Shown piece after piece: positions 1 through 11,239 of a DNA stretch of 64,000 bases. The position numbers were made by a program, and so were the translations under genes. Within the stretch, counting starts at the first letter, position 1. Each line of letters begins with the position of its first letter. The notes below the pieces were generated by a model, which saw only the letters and a list, made by a program, of their open reading frames with translations, was not told the origin of the DNA and searched no databases. Origin of the DNA: Ensifer adhaerens (GTDB lineage: Bacteria > Pseudomonadota > Alphaproteobacteria > Rhizobiales > Rhizobiaceae); contig NZ_PNFP01000012.1 of NCBI RefSeq assembly GCF_002940685.1, positions 186,001 through 250,000 of the forward strand, read 5' to 3'.

Positions 1-998
1 GCGGCGCAGGCCTGCTCGACGTTGCCGGCCGGTGCTACGATGCGGCGCTGATGAGGGCCTACGGTCTCGGCGATGACATGGACCTGCTGCCGGGTCTCGC
101 CGAGAGCGCCGATGTCGTCGGCACGGTCAGCGAGGAAGCGGCGGCGCAGACGGGCCTGGCGGCCGGCACGCCGGTTGTCGGCGGTCTCTTCGACGTGGTC
201 GCCTCGGCGATCGGCTCGGGCGTCACCAAGACGGGCGCCGCCTCGATCATCGCCGGCACCTGGAGCATCAACCAGGTGATCATCGATCAGCCTGATCTCA
301 CACGCCCGCTCTTCATGTCCTCGACCTTCGACCGCAAGCGCTACATTGCGATCGAGGCGAGCGCCACGTCGGCGGCCAATCTCGAATGGCTGGTGCGCGA
401 ACTCTTCCCGCACGACGGCAAGGATGGTCGATCGCCCTTCGATCTCTGCTGCCAGCTGGCGGCCGAGATCGAGCCGGCTGCAAACGATCCGCTCTATCAC
501 CCGTTCCTCTATGGCGCACAGCAGGACGGCAACGCGCGGGCGGGTTTCTACGGCGTAGCGGGCTGGCACACGAAGGGTCATCTGGTGCGCGCCGTGCTCG
601 AAGGTGTCGCCTTCGGCCATCGTCAGCACATTGCGGCGTTGCGTTTTGCCGGCGCGCGGTTCGATGAGGCGGTGCTTTCGGGCGGCGGCTCGCGCAGCCT
701 GATCTGGCCGCAGATCTTTGCCGACGTGCTTGATGTGCCGGTGACGGTCGCCCGCTCACGGGAAACGGGCGCGCTCGGCGCCGCGATCACGGCGGGCGCC
801 GGCATCGGTCTGTTTGCCGACGTTTCCGCCGGTGCTGCGGCGATGGTCAAGACCGAGCGTCATTACCGGCCGGACCCGGCGCTTGCCGCGCACTACGACA
901 GGCGCTTTGCGCTCTACAGCGAGATCGCCGCTGCCCTGGCGCCGATCTGGCGCCGGCTGGCGACGCCTGAGCGGCCGGCGAGGGAGGCGGCGGAGTGA
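1..998 (+). CDS. FGGY-family carbohydrate kinase (5' end cut off)
   Basis: The reading frame enters from the left edge (in frame from base 3) and gives the last 331 residues, about two thirds of a normal FGGY kinase of roughly 500 residues. The family phosphorylates pentoses, hexoses or polyols with ATP in the cytoplasm. Visible motifs are GGLFDVVASAIGSG, a GTWSINQ stretch, and the C-terminal FGGY signature region VLSGGGSRSLIWPQIF, which forms part of the ATP-binding lobe. The substrate cannot be read from this part. Its upstream neighbours are outside the window; downstream it converges on an outer-membrane protein gene. The ATG at 51 is internal and is not the true start. Confidence 0.85.
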   Translation, partial: GAGLLDVAGRCYDAALMRAYGLGDDMDLLPGLAESADVVGTVSEEAAAQTGLAAGTPVVGGLFDVVASAIGSGVTKTGAASIIAGTWSINQVIIDQPDLTRPLFMSSTFDRKRYIAIEASATSAANLEWLVRELFPHDGKDGRSPFDLCCQLAAEIEPAANDPLYHPFLYGAQQDGNARAGFYGVAGWHTKGHLVRAVLEGVAFGHRQHIAALRFAGARFDEAVLSGGGSRSLIWPQIFADVLDVPVTVARSRETGALGAAITAGAGIGLFADVSAGAAAMVKTERHYRPDPALAAHYDRRFALYSEIAAALAPIWRRLATPERPAREAAE

Positions 999-1021
999 TC
1001 GGGGCAAGGGCCGGCCTGTCG

Positions 1022-1050
1022 GGCGTTGCAGCGAGGAACGTTGCAACGCC
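1022..1050. terminator. Hairpin between convergent genes
   Basis: GGCGTTGCA (1022-1030) pairs exactly with TGCAACGCC (1042-1050) around an 11-base loop, between the convergent kinase and porin genes. There is no clear T run on either side, so it is a possible weak bidirectional terminator or mRNA end-protecting hairpin. Confidence 0.4.
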
Positions 1051-1070
1051 GCAGCAAGCCGCCGGTTCCA

Positions 1071-1697
1071 TCAGAAGCGCATGTTGATGCCGGCCTTGAT
1101 GACGTGGCTGTTGATGTCCTTCTCGCTGGAACCGGAGACGGTGTGGGTACGGACATCCGGCGTCGTGATGTAGTTGTATTCGAGCTTGGCGGAGAGCCCG
1201 CCCGCAAAGGCCTGTTCCACGCCGGCGCCGAGCAGGTAACCGCCCTTGAAGCCGACGTCTTTCTGTACGCCGCCGCCCTTCTTGTAGCTGGTCATGGCGT
1301 AGCCGGCCGTGCCGTAGACGAGCGTCTGGTCGAAGGTGAGACCCGCCTTCGCCTTGATGGCGCCGCGCCATTTCTCCTTGAGCTTGCCGCCGTTGACCTT
1401 GTGCTCGGTGTCGCCGAGATAGGAACCTTCGATTTCCGCGCCGACGATGCCGGGGCCGGCCTGCATGTTGTAGCCGGCCTGGACGCCGAGCGCGACGCCG
1501 TTGCGGTCGGCGAACGGATTGGGACTGCCGGTAAAGCCGAGACCGCCATGGGCGCCGACATAGGCGCCGCTCCAGCTGAAGGCCGGCGGATCCTGGTAGG
1601 TGGGCGCGGAGAAGTCAGCCGCCTGGGACTGCTGTGCGCCGAAGAGGGCGAGGAGGGGAAGACCCGACCAGATGGAAAACTTGCTGGATTGCCGCAT
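1071..1697 (-). CDS. Outer-membrane beta-barrel protein, Omp25/Omp31-like
   Basis: This 208-residue protein starts with a signal peptide (MRQSSKFSIWSGLPLLALFG, cleavage probably after QSQA at about residue 26). The mature part begins ADFSAPTYQDPPAFSWSG, followed by YVGAHGGLGF and alternating strands, and ends in the terminal phenylalanine typical of outer-membrane barrels (AGINMRF). The AYVGAHGG and YGTAGYA patterns match the small 8-strand porin-like proteins of Rhizobiales (Omp25/Omp31/RopB group, usually 200-240 residues). A structural or adhesive role at the cell surface is known for the family; the specific role here is unknown. It is monocistronic, with about 200 bp of AT-richer DNA upstream (1698-1899) that should hold its promoter. 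Confidence 0.85.
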   Translation of the reverse strand: MRQSSKFSIWSGLPLLALFGAQQSQAADFSAPTYQDPPAFSWSGAYVGAHGGLGFTGSPNPFADRNGVALGVQAGYNMQAGPGIVGAEIEGSYLGDTEHKVNGGKLKEKWRGAIKAKAGLTFDQTLVYGTAGYAMTSYKKGGGVQKDVGFKGGYLLGAGVEQAFAGGLSAKLEYNYITTPDVRTHTVSGSSEKDINSHVIKAGINMRF

Positions 1698-1899
1698 TAT
1701 CTTGCTCCGTGGATAGGAAACGCGCCGTCATGGCGCTTGCGTCCTCCCATGCACGTTTCACCTTGGAGGCGAGAGGGTGATGTTTGGACGGTACATGGCC
1801 TTTGTCGGCCCCACGGATTGCGTCAACATTGCGCAGATCGTCTAAGTTGCTGATTTTGTTGTTAATTATACGTTAACCATGTCGGCGCGGAGAAACGGC

Positions 1900-3234
1900 C
1901 TAGCCGGTGGGCAAGGAGATGCGGAAGCAGGCGCCACCCGAGGGATCATCGACGACCGAAATGTGGCCCTTGTGGCGGCCAATGATTTCGCTGACCAGAT
2001 GCAAGCCGAGCCCGGCGCCATGGTCACGCGGCTGCAGGCGATGGAAGGGCTCGAAGATCCGCTCGCGTTCGCGTTCCGGAATACCCGGGCCTTCGTCGGT
2101 AACTTCGATCACGCCGCCACGCTCCACCCGGATGGTGATGAGGCCACCGGCATGTTCGATCGCGTTGCGCACCAGGTTGGTGACCGCCCGCTCGATCGCA
2201 CCGGTATCGCCGCGCACGACGACGCGCTCCGTGCCCGTCGCGAAGGAAAGCTCGCAGCCGGCCGAAAGCGCAAGCGGAGCGAGGTCGGCCGTCACGTCGC
2301 GGCAGAGCGACACCAGGTCGATCTGCCCGAAATCCGCGCCGTCGCGGTCGATGCGTTCGAGATCGAGCAATTGCTCGGCGAGCCCGGCGATGCGGTTGGA
2401 ATCGATCAGCAGCCGGTTGCGCAAGGGGCCGGCATCCATACCTTCAAGCCGCGTCTGCAGGATGGCGACCGGCGTCCTCAGTTCGTGCGCTGCATCGAGG
2501 ATGAAACGCTGCCGGCGTTCATATCCCTCGTCGAGCCGTTGCAGCGCGCCGTTGAAGGCCTCGACGAGCGGCCGCACTTCGCCGGGAATGCGGTGATCGG
2601 GCAGCCGCGCGCCGCGACGGTCGACATCGATCTTCTGGGCCTGGTCCACCATTTCGGCAAGGCCGGAGAAGGCGCGCCTGACGATGATCGGGATGGCAAA
2701 GGCCGGGATGAGGACGACGATCAGCACGATCGGCAAGAGCAGCAGGTTCATCAGGAAGAACACCGCGAAGAGCGCGCTCCAAAGGCGGCCCGCGCCGCTG
2801 AGGACGGTGTAGGTGCCGCTTTCGGTGGTGACGGTCCGGATGACGGCGGAGAGCGTATAGGGCTCGGCGGCATCGCGGATATCGCCGTAGGTCACGCGGT
2901 CGAGATGTTCGCTGATGCTTCGGTAGGCATCCGGGACCGGACCGCTCCTGATCATATCGCCACGCTCGTCCCGCGCGACGAACCAGAAATCCGGCGAGGT
3001 GCTGCGCATCGCCTTCAATTCGGGCGTTTCGACGAGCGTCAGCCCGCCTCCCGGCGCGGATCGGATGGCGCCGGCCGCAACCGACGCCGCATCGGCGTCG
3101 AGGATCTTGCCGCCAAGGTCGGCTCGGATCAGCAGGGCCATGAAACCGGCGATGACGGCGCTCAACAGCACCACCTGGAAGACCAGGATCTGCCAGATCA
3201 GCCGCTTCTTCAGGGAATTTGCCGGACGGCTCAT
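1900..3234 (-). CDS. Sensor histidine kinase (EnvZ/QseC-like)
   Basis: A 444-residue membrane sensor kinase. Transmembrane segments lie at about residues 12-36 and 152-186, enclosing a periplasmic sensing domain of about 115 residues. A HAMP-like linker follows, then the dimerisation/phosphoacceptor helix FILDAAHELRTPVA with His250 as the predicted phosphorylation site. The catalytic ATPase domain shows the N box (NLVRNAIEHAGG, Asn357), the G1 box (VTDEGPGIPE) and the G2 box (GAGLGLHLV). The start codon overlaps the stop of the response regulator by ATGA, so the two are translationally coupled. The signal is unknown. The nearby porin is a possible but unproven target. Confidence 0.93.
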   Translation of the reverse strand: MSRPANSLKKRLIWQILVFQVVLLSAVIAGFMALLIRADLGGKILDADAASVAAGAIRSAPGGGLTLVETPELKAMRSTSPDFWFVARDERGDMIRSGPVPDAYRSISEHLDRVTYGDIRDAAEPYTLSAVIRTVTTESGTYTVLSGAGRLWSALFAVFFLMNLLLLPIVLIVVLIPAFAIPIIVRRAFSGLAEMVDQAQKIDVDRRGARLPDHRIPGEVRPLVEAFNGALQRLDEGYERRQRFILDAAHELRTPVAILQTRLEGMDAGPLRNRLLIDSNRIAGLAEQLLDLERIDRDGADFGQIDLVSLCRDVTADLAPLALSAGCELSFATGTERVVVRGDTGAIERAVTNLVRNAIEHAGGLITIRVERGGVIEVTDEGPGIPERERERIFEPFHRLQPRDHGAGLGLHLVSEIIGRHKGHISVVDDPSGGACFRISLPTG

Positions 3235-3905
3235 AGGGAAGGTCTCAGGAGGTAGCCGACGCCGCGGATGCTGTGAATCTCCACGCCGGCGCTCGTCTCC
3301 GAGAGCTTCCGGCGCAATCGCGAAACATGGGCGTCGAGCGAGTTGGACTGGATTTCGTCGTCATAGCCGTAGACGGATTCCTCCAGTGTCGAGCGCTGGA
3401 CCGTGCGGCCCTGACGGCGTGCCAGTGCCTCCAGCACCAGCAGTTCCCGCCGCGGCAGATCGAGGATCCGTCCGTTGACGCTTGCCTGCCTGCCATCGAA
3501 ATCGAACACGAGATTGCCGATACGTGCGGTGATCGGCGCAATATCGGGCGAACGTCGCATCAGCGCGCGGATCCGCGCCAAAAGCTCCTCAACGGCAAAG
3601 GGCTTGGCCAGATAGTCGTCGGCGCCCATGTCCAGACCCCGGACCCGTTCATCGACGGCGCCGCGCGCCGTGAGCACGATCACCGGTATCCCCGATTTGA
3701 GCGCGCGGACGCGCGGGATCAGCGAGAGACCGTCGCCATCCGGCAACTGCCGGTCAAGGATGATGCCGTCATGCACATGATTGGCGAGCGCTGCCATCGC
3801 ATGATCGAGCGTCGGCGCATGGTCCAGGATCATGTCGTAGCGGCCGAGCGCGGCGGCGAGCGCGGCCGCCATTTCCAGCTCGTCCTCCACCAGGAGCAGG
3901 CGCAT
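3231..3905 (-). CDS. OmpR-family response regulator
   Basis: A 224-residue two-component regulator. The N-terminal receiver domain starts MRLLLVEDE, has the phosphoacceptor Asp51 in IILDRQLPDGDG and the conserved Lys101 in YLAKPFA. The C-terminal winged helix (about residues 128-222) ends in VSRLRRKLSE and IRGVGYLLRP, the DNA-recognition and wing elements of the OmpR class. The start is placed at 3905 because the receiver fold normally begins within two or three residues of this Met; an in-frame Met 12 codons upstream would add only non-conserved sequence. It is first in an operon with the histidine kinase, with a 4-bp overlap. Confidence 0.93.
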   Translation of the reverse strand: MRLLLVEDELEMAAALAAALGRYDMILDHAPTLDHAMAALANHVHDGIILDRQLPDGDGLSLIPRVRALKSGIPVIVLTARGAVDERVRGLDMGADDYLAKPFAVEELLARIRALMRRSPDIAPITARIGNLVFDFDGRQASVNGRILDLPRRELLVLEALARRQGRTVQRSTLEESVYGYDDEIQSNSLDAHVSRLRRKLSETSAGVEIHSIRGVGYLLRPSL

Positions 3906-4235
3906 TGAGGATCTCCGAATCCGTTGAGCGTTGCGCCACATCTGGTCGAGCAGGATTGCAGCAACGTTGCGGCGCCTGTGCCGGCGCGGCCCGTGCTGGT
4001 TCTAGCGGGAGATGTTGCGGCCCTGCAATGCGCCTTGCCGGGCTTTACCGTATTCGGCCTGGGGCGCTGTGCGGCCCTGAACAATCAGGCCGCACCCCGC
4101 CGCGGCGCTTCGCAGGCGGAGCGCGGGTCGCCCATTGCGTTCCTGTCCCAATGAAAGGTTCAGGAGAAACAGGTCCGGGCCACGAACGGGCCTATTGCGG
4201 CAGCAACCGCTCGTCGCGGTCGGGCGAGCCCGATC
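3906..4235. other. 330-bp gap with no assured gene
   Basis: The gap lies between the regulator start and the end of the M14 peptidase gene and must hold the two-component promoter (reading left). A plus-strand frame from TTG 3924 to TGA 4154 would encode 76 residues with high third-position GC, but it has no clear ribosome site, no recognised motif and no similarity that I know of. It may be chance or the remnant of a lost gene. Confidence 0.4.
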
Positions 4236-5975
4236 TCAGGAGATAGCCATGATCCGTTGGAATGCATCATAGGCGGCCAGCACCGTTTCCTTCTGCGCCC
4301 CATGGCCGGCGATGAAGGCATCGCCGTAGATGGTCTCGTCGGGATATTCGGTGATCAGCGTCAGCGGCGCCGTGTGGCGGTCGTCGACGGAGATCATGCA
4401 GGGGAAGCCGTTGATGATGCGGAAACCGGTCTCGCCGGCATGGGTCTCGTAAAGCGCGATCTGCGCGTCGTTGTAGGCGAGCAGGCCCGGGATGGCCGCT
4501 AGCCGCTCGGTGACTTCCGCGATCAGTTGTTCGGCGCGGGCTTCCCAGTCGGCGTGGTGGCGCATGATCAGGAAGAAACCCTTGGGCAGGGTCCACATGG
4601 CGAAACCGCGCGGCACGTAGCCCGACAGCGGCCGCGTCCATTCGTGCGAGGGATAGCCGTGCAGGTTGACGTGCAGTTGCGCGCCCGTCAGCCGCTCGGC
4701 CTCCTTGCGGATTTCGCGCTCGTTGAGTGCTGCACCGGTGCGGTACTCGAGATCGTCGCCAAGGGCCGTGTAGCGGGCGGCATGGTGCATGTGCAGCGGG
4801 TTGTCGACGCGCAGTCGCTGATGCACGGCATAGCCGTCGGGATTTTCGAGCGGCGAGATGGTGAAATGGCTGCCGGCGCGGGTGGCGAGCGCGTGGGCGG
4901 CGCGAAGCACGCCGACGATGCCGGTCGTCTCGTTCGGGTGCTGACCGCCGCTGATCATGACCGGTGCGTCGGTTCCCTTGTGATAGCGCGCCATGACCGC
5001 GCGGCCGGCACGAGATCTGGCCTCGAAGGGCTGGCCGTCGATGGCGGCGAGCTCGGCGTGGATCTGCGCTACCGCGAGCGGCGCCACGGCGGTGTCGAGC
5101 GGCTGGCTTTCGCCGTCGGCGTCCGTCGCCTGCAGCGGCCGCACCTTGACGACGACGGTCGGTTTGCCGACGCCGAAGACGATCTCCGGCACGATCTGGC
5201 CGGGCTTCAGGCCGCGGTCGCCGAGCGGGCGGCCGGACCTTTTCTGGAAGACTTCGAGCAGCGAGAAATAGAAGTCCTCGTGCAGCGCTTCGCGAAGGCT
5301 CACCACCTCCTCGCCGACGGGCAGGCGGAAGTCGGTGATCGGCAGGGTCACGCGGATGCTGAGTTCTTCGAAATAGGGCTCGCTGTCGCCCCAGGCATGA
5401 TCGGCGATCGCCCGTATGGTGCCGGCGAACAGCCGCTCGTAGTCGGTCTCGAGATGGCATTCGCGATGCTTGTCGCAGCCTTGGTCGAGCCGGATCCAGC
5501 CGGTCGGCGACAGCAGGGTCTCGCCGATGAAATCGGTGTGGATGCGGTTGGGCGCAAAGACGGCGTGGTTTTCCTGGCGTCCGTCACGGAAGGCCAACGC
5601 GACATCGTAGGTGAATGCCTTGGCGCTGCCGGCCTCGAAGCGGATCTCGGCATCGCCGACAAGGGCTGCGAGCGGATAGGCTTCGAGCAGGAAGCGGTTC
5701 TGAGGGGCGCCCTCATGCTGGGGATAGCGGACGACGACGCTTGAAAGCGCTGCGCGATCCACGTCTTCCAGGAAGAAATGCAGCAGCGGCTTGTAGGCGC
5801 TGCGGAGCGTCGCCTTGACGCCGAAGCTCGCAAGCTTCTGTTCGCCCGCCTTGCGGCTGGCGGCATCGTCGAACAGCCAGGCTTCGAGCCTGGTGCCCCG
5901 GGCCGCTTCCTTGCCGTAGGTGGTCAGAAGCGTGTCGAGCGTGCGCTCGAAGGCGCCTTCGAAAATCGTCGTCAT
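4236..5975 (-). CDS. M14-family zinc carboxypeptidase
   Basis: A 579-residue protein whose C-terminal half is a zinc carboxypeptidase of family M14. The zinc site is GGQHPNETTG (His346 and Glu349, the HxxE motif) together with a later histidine in LHVNLHGYPSHEW (probably His439); a likely catalytic glutamate sits in ITEYPDET (about 543). An ENPDGY segment typical of the family follows the first motif. The N-terminal 320 residues are a separate region of unknown function. No signal peptide is seen, so it should act in the cytoplasm on imported peptides. It is the last gene of the peptide ABC operon and overlaps the permease gene by ATGA, which supports trimming of peptides brought in by that transporter. 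Confidence 0.85.
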   Translation of the reverse strand: MTTIFEGAFERTLDTLLTTYGKEAARGTRLEAWLFDDAASRKAGEQKLASFGVKATLRSAYKPLLHFFLEDVDRAALSSVVVRYPQHEGAPQNRFLLEAYPLAALVGDAEIRFEAGSAKAFTYDVALAFRDGRQENHAVFAPNRIHTDFIGETLLSPTGWIRLDQGCDKHRECHLETDYERLFAGTIRAIADHAWGDSEPYFEELSIRVTLPITDFRLPVGEEVVSLREALHEDFYFSLLEVFQKRSGRPLGDRGLKPGQIVPEIVFGVGKPTVVVKVRPLQATDADGESQPLDTAVAPLAVAQIHAELAAIDGQPFEARSRAGRAVMARYHKGTDAPVMISGGQHPNETTGIVGVLRAAHALATRAGSHFTISPLENPDGYAVHQRLRVDNPLHMHHAARYTALGDDLEYRTGAALNEREIRKEAERLTGAQLHVNLHGYPSHEWTRPLSGYVPRGFAMWTLPKGFFLIMRHHADWEARAEQLIAEVTERLAAIPGLLAYNDAQIALYETHAGETGFRIINGFPCMISVDDRHTAPLTLITEYPDETIYGDAFIAGHGAQKETVLAAYDAFQRIMAIS

Positions 5976-6826
5976 CGTGAGGTTCTACCGGTTGGGTCGA
6001 GGCTGTCGCGCAGCCAGTCGCCGAGAAGATTGAGGCCGAGAACGGTCAAGAGGATCGCAAGGCCGGGGAAGACGCTGACCCACCAGGCGTTCTGCAGGTA
6101 GGTACGGCCGTCGGCGAGCATGCCGCCCCAGCTCGGGATCAGCGGGTCGACGCCGAGGCCGAGGAAGGTAAGGCTGCTTTCGAGCAGGATGTTGTTGGCG
6201 ACGTTGAGCGTCATCAGCACGATCACCGGCCCGATCAGGTTCGGCAGCAGGTGCTGGAACAGGATCTTGTAGTCGCGAACGCCGATGGCGCGCGCCGACT
6301 GGATGAATTCGCGCTCGCGCAGCGACAGCACCGAGCCGCGCACGAGGCGGGCATATTGCACCCATTGCGAGACGATCAGCAGGATGATGGTGTTACCAAG
6401 CCCGCCGCCGACGATGGCGATGAAGGTGATGGCAAGCAGGATGAAGGGCAGCGCCAGCTGAACGTCGGCAAAGCGCATGACGAGCATGTCCCAGAAGCCG
6501 CGATAGTAGCCCGAGACGAGCCCCATGATCACGCCGACGACGACGGCGCCGGCAACCGACGTCAGGCCGACGAGCAGCGAGATCTTGCCGCCAGCGACGA
6601 CGCGCGCGAGCACGTCGCGGCCGAGCGGGTCGGTGCCGAGCGGATGCGCCCAGTTGACGAAGGGCGGCGTCAGGCGCGCCATCAGGTCGATCTTGTCGAC
6701 ACCGCCGGGAAAGAGCACGCCGGAGAAGACGACCGCGAGGCAGATGCCGCCGGTCAGAAGCGCGCCGAGAATGAACTCGAGATTGCGGAAACGGGCGAAG
6801 CGGGTGCTGGAAGCCTTAGACGTCAT
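5972..6826 (-). CDS. Peptide ABC transporter permease, DppC-like
   Basis: This 284-residue inner-membrane permease of the DppC/OppC type has one N-terminal membrane segment (about residues 17-37) followed by a periplasmic loop and five further segments. The cytoplasmic coupling motif reads FIQSARAIGVRDYKILFQHL, the EAA loop that contacts the ATPase. The start at 6826 is preferred over the upstream Met at 6865 because a GGAGTGA ribosome site lies 6 bases before it and the gene then follows the DppB-like stop by 4 bases. Its end overlaps the M14 peptidase start (ATGA). With the DppB-like protein it forms the transport channel. Confidence 0.93.
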   Translation of the reverse strand: MTSKASSTRFARFRNLEFILGALLTGGICLAVVFSGVLFPGGVDKIDLMARLTPPFVNWAHPLGTDPLGRDVLARVVAGGKISLLVGLTSVAGAVVVGVIMGLVSGYYRGFWDMLVMRFADVQLALPFILLAITFIAIVGGGLGNTIILLIVSQWVQYARLVRGSVLSLREREFIQSARAIGVRDYKILFQHLLPNLIGPVIVLMTLNVANNILLESSLTFLGLGVDPLIPSWGGMLADGRTYLQNAWWVSVFPGLAILLTVLGLNLLGDWLRDSLDPTGRTSR

Positions 6827-6830
6827 CGGC

Positions 6831-7754
6831 TCACTCCGTCCGGATGCGCGGATCGACGAGGCCATAGGCGATGTCGACGAGAAGATTGACGAACACGATC
6901 ATCAGCGAGAGCACGGTGATGACCGCCTGAAGCACAGGGTAGTCGCGCGAGGCGACTGCGTCGAAGGCGAGCGTGCCCATGCCCGGCCAGTTGAAGACGA
7001 GTTCGACGACGACGATGCCGCCGAGCAGGCCGCCGAACTGCAGGCCGAAATAGGTGATCAGCGGGATCGCGCAGTTACGAAGCGCGTGCTTGTAGAGCAC
7101 CTTGCTTTCGCTGAGGCCCTTGGCGCGGGCGACCATGATGTATTGCGACTGCAGGGTTTCGAGCATCGCGGTGCGCACCAGCCGCACGTTCGTCGCCGTC
7201 AGGATGATGCCCATGGTCAGCGCCGGCATGATGAAGCTTGCAAAGCCGTCCATGCCGCTCGGCGGCAGCCATTTGAGCACGATCGAGAACAACAGCACCA
7301 GCATGATCGCCAGCCAGAAATTCGGGAAGGAAAGACCGATCAGCGACAGGATGCGGATCGTCTGGTCGGCCCATTTGCCGCGGGCGACGGCGGCGCGAAT
7401 GCCGAGCGGAATGGAAATGGCGATCGATACGATCAGCGAGGCGAAGGCCAGCAGCATGGTTGCCGGCAGCGCCGAGGCGATCAGCTGCGAGACCGGGGTG
7501 CCGCCCATGAAGGAACGGCCGAAGTCGAGCCTGAACATGCCTGTGATGAATTGGGCATATTGGGCGAGAAACGGCTGGTTGAGGCCGAGCCCCTCGCGGA
7601 TGCGCACGAGATCTTCCTCGGTGACGCTGCCCGCACCCTGCGCCAGCATCAGCGCGGGATCGCCGGTGAACCGGATGGCATAGGAGACAGTCAGCGTCAC
7701 GACGAACACGACGAAGACCGCCTGCAGAAAACGTTTGATCAGAAATCCGGCCAA
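6831..7754 (-). CDS. Peptide ABC transporter permease, DppB-like
   Basis: This 307-residue integral membrane protein begins MAGFLIKRFLQAVFVVFVVT, the standard first helix of DppB/OppB permeases. About six membrane segments are visible. The coupling loop YIMVARAKGLSESKVLYKHA and the following RNCAIPLIT match the family EAA motif. The normal family length is 300-340 residues, so it is complete. It pairs with the DppC-like permease 4 bases downstream and follows the solute-binding protein gene after a 60-bp spacer that contains a hairpin. Confidence 0.94.
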   Translation of the reverse strand: MAGFLIKRFLQAVFVVFVVTLTVSYAIRFTGDPALMLAQGAGSVTEEDLVRIREGLGLNQPFLAQYAQFITGMFRLDFGRSFMGGTPVSQLIASALPATMLLAFASLIVSIAISIPLGIRAAVARGKWADQTIRILSLIGLSFPNFWLAIMLVLLFSIVLKWLPPSGMDGFASFIMPALTMGIILTATNVRLVRTAMLETLQSQYIMVARAKGLSESKVLYKHALRNCAIPLITYFGLQFGGLLGGIVVVELVFNWPGMGTLAFDAVASRDYPVLQAVITVLSLMIVFVNLLVDIAYGLVDPRIRTE

Positions 7755-7776
7755 GTGACCCGCCCTTTTGGAATGT

Positions 7777-7808
7777 GGTCCGCCGCCGCAAAGGTGGAGC
7801 GGCGGACC
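7777..7808 (-). other. Intra-operon stem-loop after the binding-protein gene
   Basis: GGTCCGCCGC (7777-7786) pairs with GCGGCGGACC (7799-7808), a perfect 10-bp stem 6 bases past the stop of the binding-protein gene. No T run follows. Such hairpins after binding-protein genes usually protect the upstream mRNA or partly stop transcription so that more binding protein than permease is made. Confidence 0.6.
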
Positions 7809-7814
7809 GGATTG

Positions 7815-9347
7815 TTACTCGACCGTCACGTCCGTCAGCCGCAGGCGGCTGTCCGGAACCGGCGTGAAGTTCTTGACGCGCTTGCTCACGCCGAAGATGG
7901 CGTTGAGGTTATAGAGCGGCATCTCGAGCGAACGCTCGGCGGCGTAGTTGGCGATCTGCTTGAGGATTTCCTCGCGCTTGGCCTGGTCGGTGATCGAGCG
8001 CTGGGATTCGAGCAGCTTGTCGAGTTCCGCATCCTTGTCGTAGGGGTTCCACTTCTCGCCGGAGTGGTACATCGAGTAGGCGGTGTTGTCGTAGTCGAGC
8101 GTCCAGCCGCCCCAGGACTGCTGGAACAGCGCGCCGGTCTTGCCCGCCGGGATGATGTCGTTCAGGAGAACGTTGGTCTCGTACGGCTTGATCGTGGCGT
8201 TGATGCCGATCAGCTGCAGGTAGCTCGCGATCGCCTGCACGACCTCGTTGAAGGTCGCGTCGTTGCCGCGAACGTCGATCTGCACGGAGGCACCCGGCGC
8301 GACGCCGGCTTCCTTCAGCAGCGCCTTGGCCTGTTCCGGATCGTAAGGAAGCGGCTTCATCGCCGGGTCGAAGCCGAAGGAAAGCTTGCCCTGGAAGCTG
8401 GCGATCGGATCCGCCTGGCCGGCGAGGATCGACTGGATGATGGTGTCGCGGTCGACGCCGAGGATCAGCGCCTTGCGGACCTTCGGATCCTTGGTGATGC
8501 CGTCGCGGGTGTTGAAGCGCAGCGCGTAGACCGTCGGGCCGGCGCTGGTGACGATTTCGAGGTTGCTGTCGTCCTGGATCGTCGGGATCATGCCGATCGG
8601 AATGGTCGGCGGGATCACGAGATCGACGCGGCCGGCCTGCAGCTCGGCAACGGCGGTCGCCGGCTCCGAGATGAAGCGGTAGTTGAGGTTGGAAAGCTTC
8701 GGCGCGCCGCCCCAATGGTCAGCGAAGGCTTCGAGCTTGATGCCGACCTTCGGCTCGTAGGAGACGAACTTGAACGGGCCGGTGCCAACCGGATGGGCGT
8801 TGAAGTAGTCCTCACCCTTCTCCTGGATGTACTTCGGCGGAACGATCATCGCGCCATAGCCGGCGAGCTTGGTGAGAAGCACCGGATCCGGCGTCTTCAA
8901 AACGAGATCGACGGTCTTTTCGTCGACGATCTCGACCTTCTCGATCACCGCATAGTTGGACTTCTGCGGGCCCTTGGAACCTTCCTCGCCGAGCAGGCGA
9001 TCGAAGGTGAACTTCACCGCTTCGGCATTGAAGGGCTCGCCGTTGTGGAACTTGACGCCTTCGCGCAGCGTGAAGCGCAGGCGCTTGCCGCCGTCGAGCT
9101 CTTCCCACGCGGTGGCAAGGCCGGGCACGAGCTTCAAGTCCGGGCCGCGATAGGTCAGGCCGTCATAGATGTTGGTGGCGACCGACGCCCAGTTGACGAG
9201 GAAGGTGTCGACCGGGTCCCAGCTTCCCGGATCCTGCGGCGACGATACCGTCAGCGTGCCGGCGGCAAAGGCCGGGGCTGCGGTCATGAAACTGCCGGCC
9301 ATCGCAATTGCGATGAAAGCGGCGTGGATCCCCTTTTTGTTGATCAT
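7815..9347 (-). CDS. Peptide ABC transporter substrate-binding protein (SBP_bac_5)
   Basis: This 510-residue periplasmic protein has a clear signal peptide (residues 1-29, ending APAFAAG). The mature part has the family 5 features: TLTVSSPQDPGSWDPVD near the N terminus, an ATAWEELDGGKRLRFTLREG strand, and FNAEAVKFTFDRLL, the SBP_bac_5 signature region. It captures oligopeptides or similar compounds and delivers them to the DppB/DppC-like channel. The neighbouring carboxypeptidase and 5-oxoprolinase suggest a peptide, possibly a gamma-glutamyl or pyroglutamyl one, but the ligand is not readable from sequence. Confidence 0.93.
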   Translation of the reverse strand: MINKKGIHAAFIAIAMAGSFMTAAPAFAAGTLTVSSPQDPGSWDPVDTFLVNWASVATNIYDGLTYRGPDLKLVPGLATAWEELDGGKRLRFTLREGVKFHNGEPFNAEAVKFTFDRLLGEEGSKGPQKSNYAVIEKVEIVDEKTVDLVLKTPDPVLLTKLAGYGAMIVPPKYIQEKGEDYFNAHPVGTGPFKFVSYEPKVGIKLEAFADHWGGAPKLSNLNYRFISEPATAVAELQAGRVDLVIPPTIPIGMIPTIQDDSNLEIVTSAGPTVYALRFNTRDGITKDPKVRKALILGVDRDTIIQSILAGQADPIASFQGKLSFGFDPAMKPLPYDPEQAKALLKEAGVAPGASVQIDVRGNDATFNEVVQAIASYLQLIGINATIKPYETNVLLNDIIPAGKTGALFQQSWGGWTLDYDNTAYSMYHSGEKWNPYDKDAELDKLLESQRSITDQAKREEILKQIANYAAERSLEMPLYNLNAIFGVSKRVKNFTPVPDSRLRLTDVTVE

Positions 9348-9392
9348 TTACTCACTCCTGTTTCGACAGCCTTCTTGAGAAGAGAAAGCGGC

Positions 9393-11225
<1,833 letters not shown>

Positions 11226-11239
11226 GCGGTCTTCCTCGT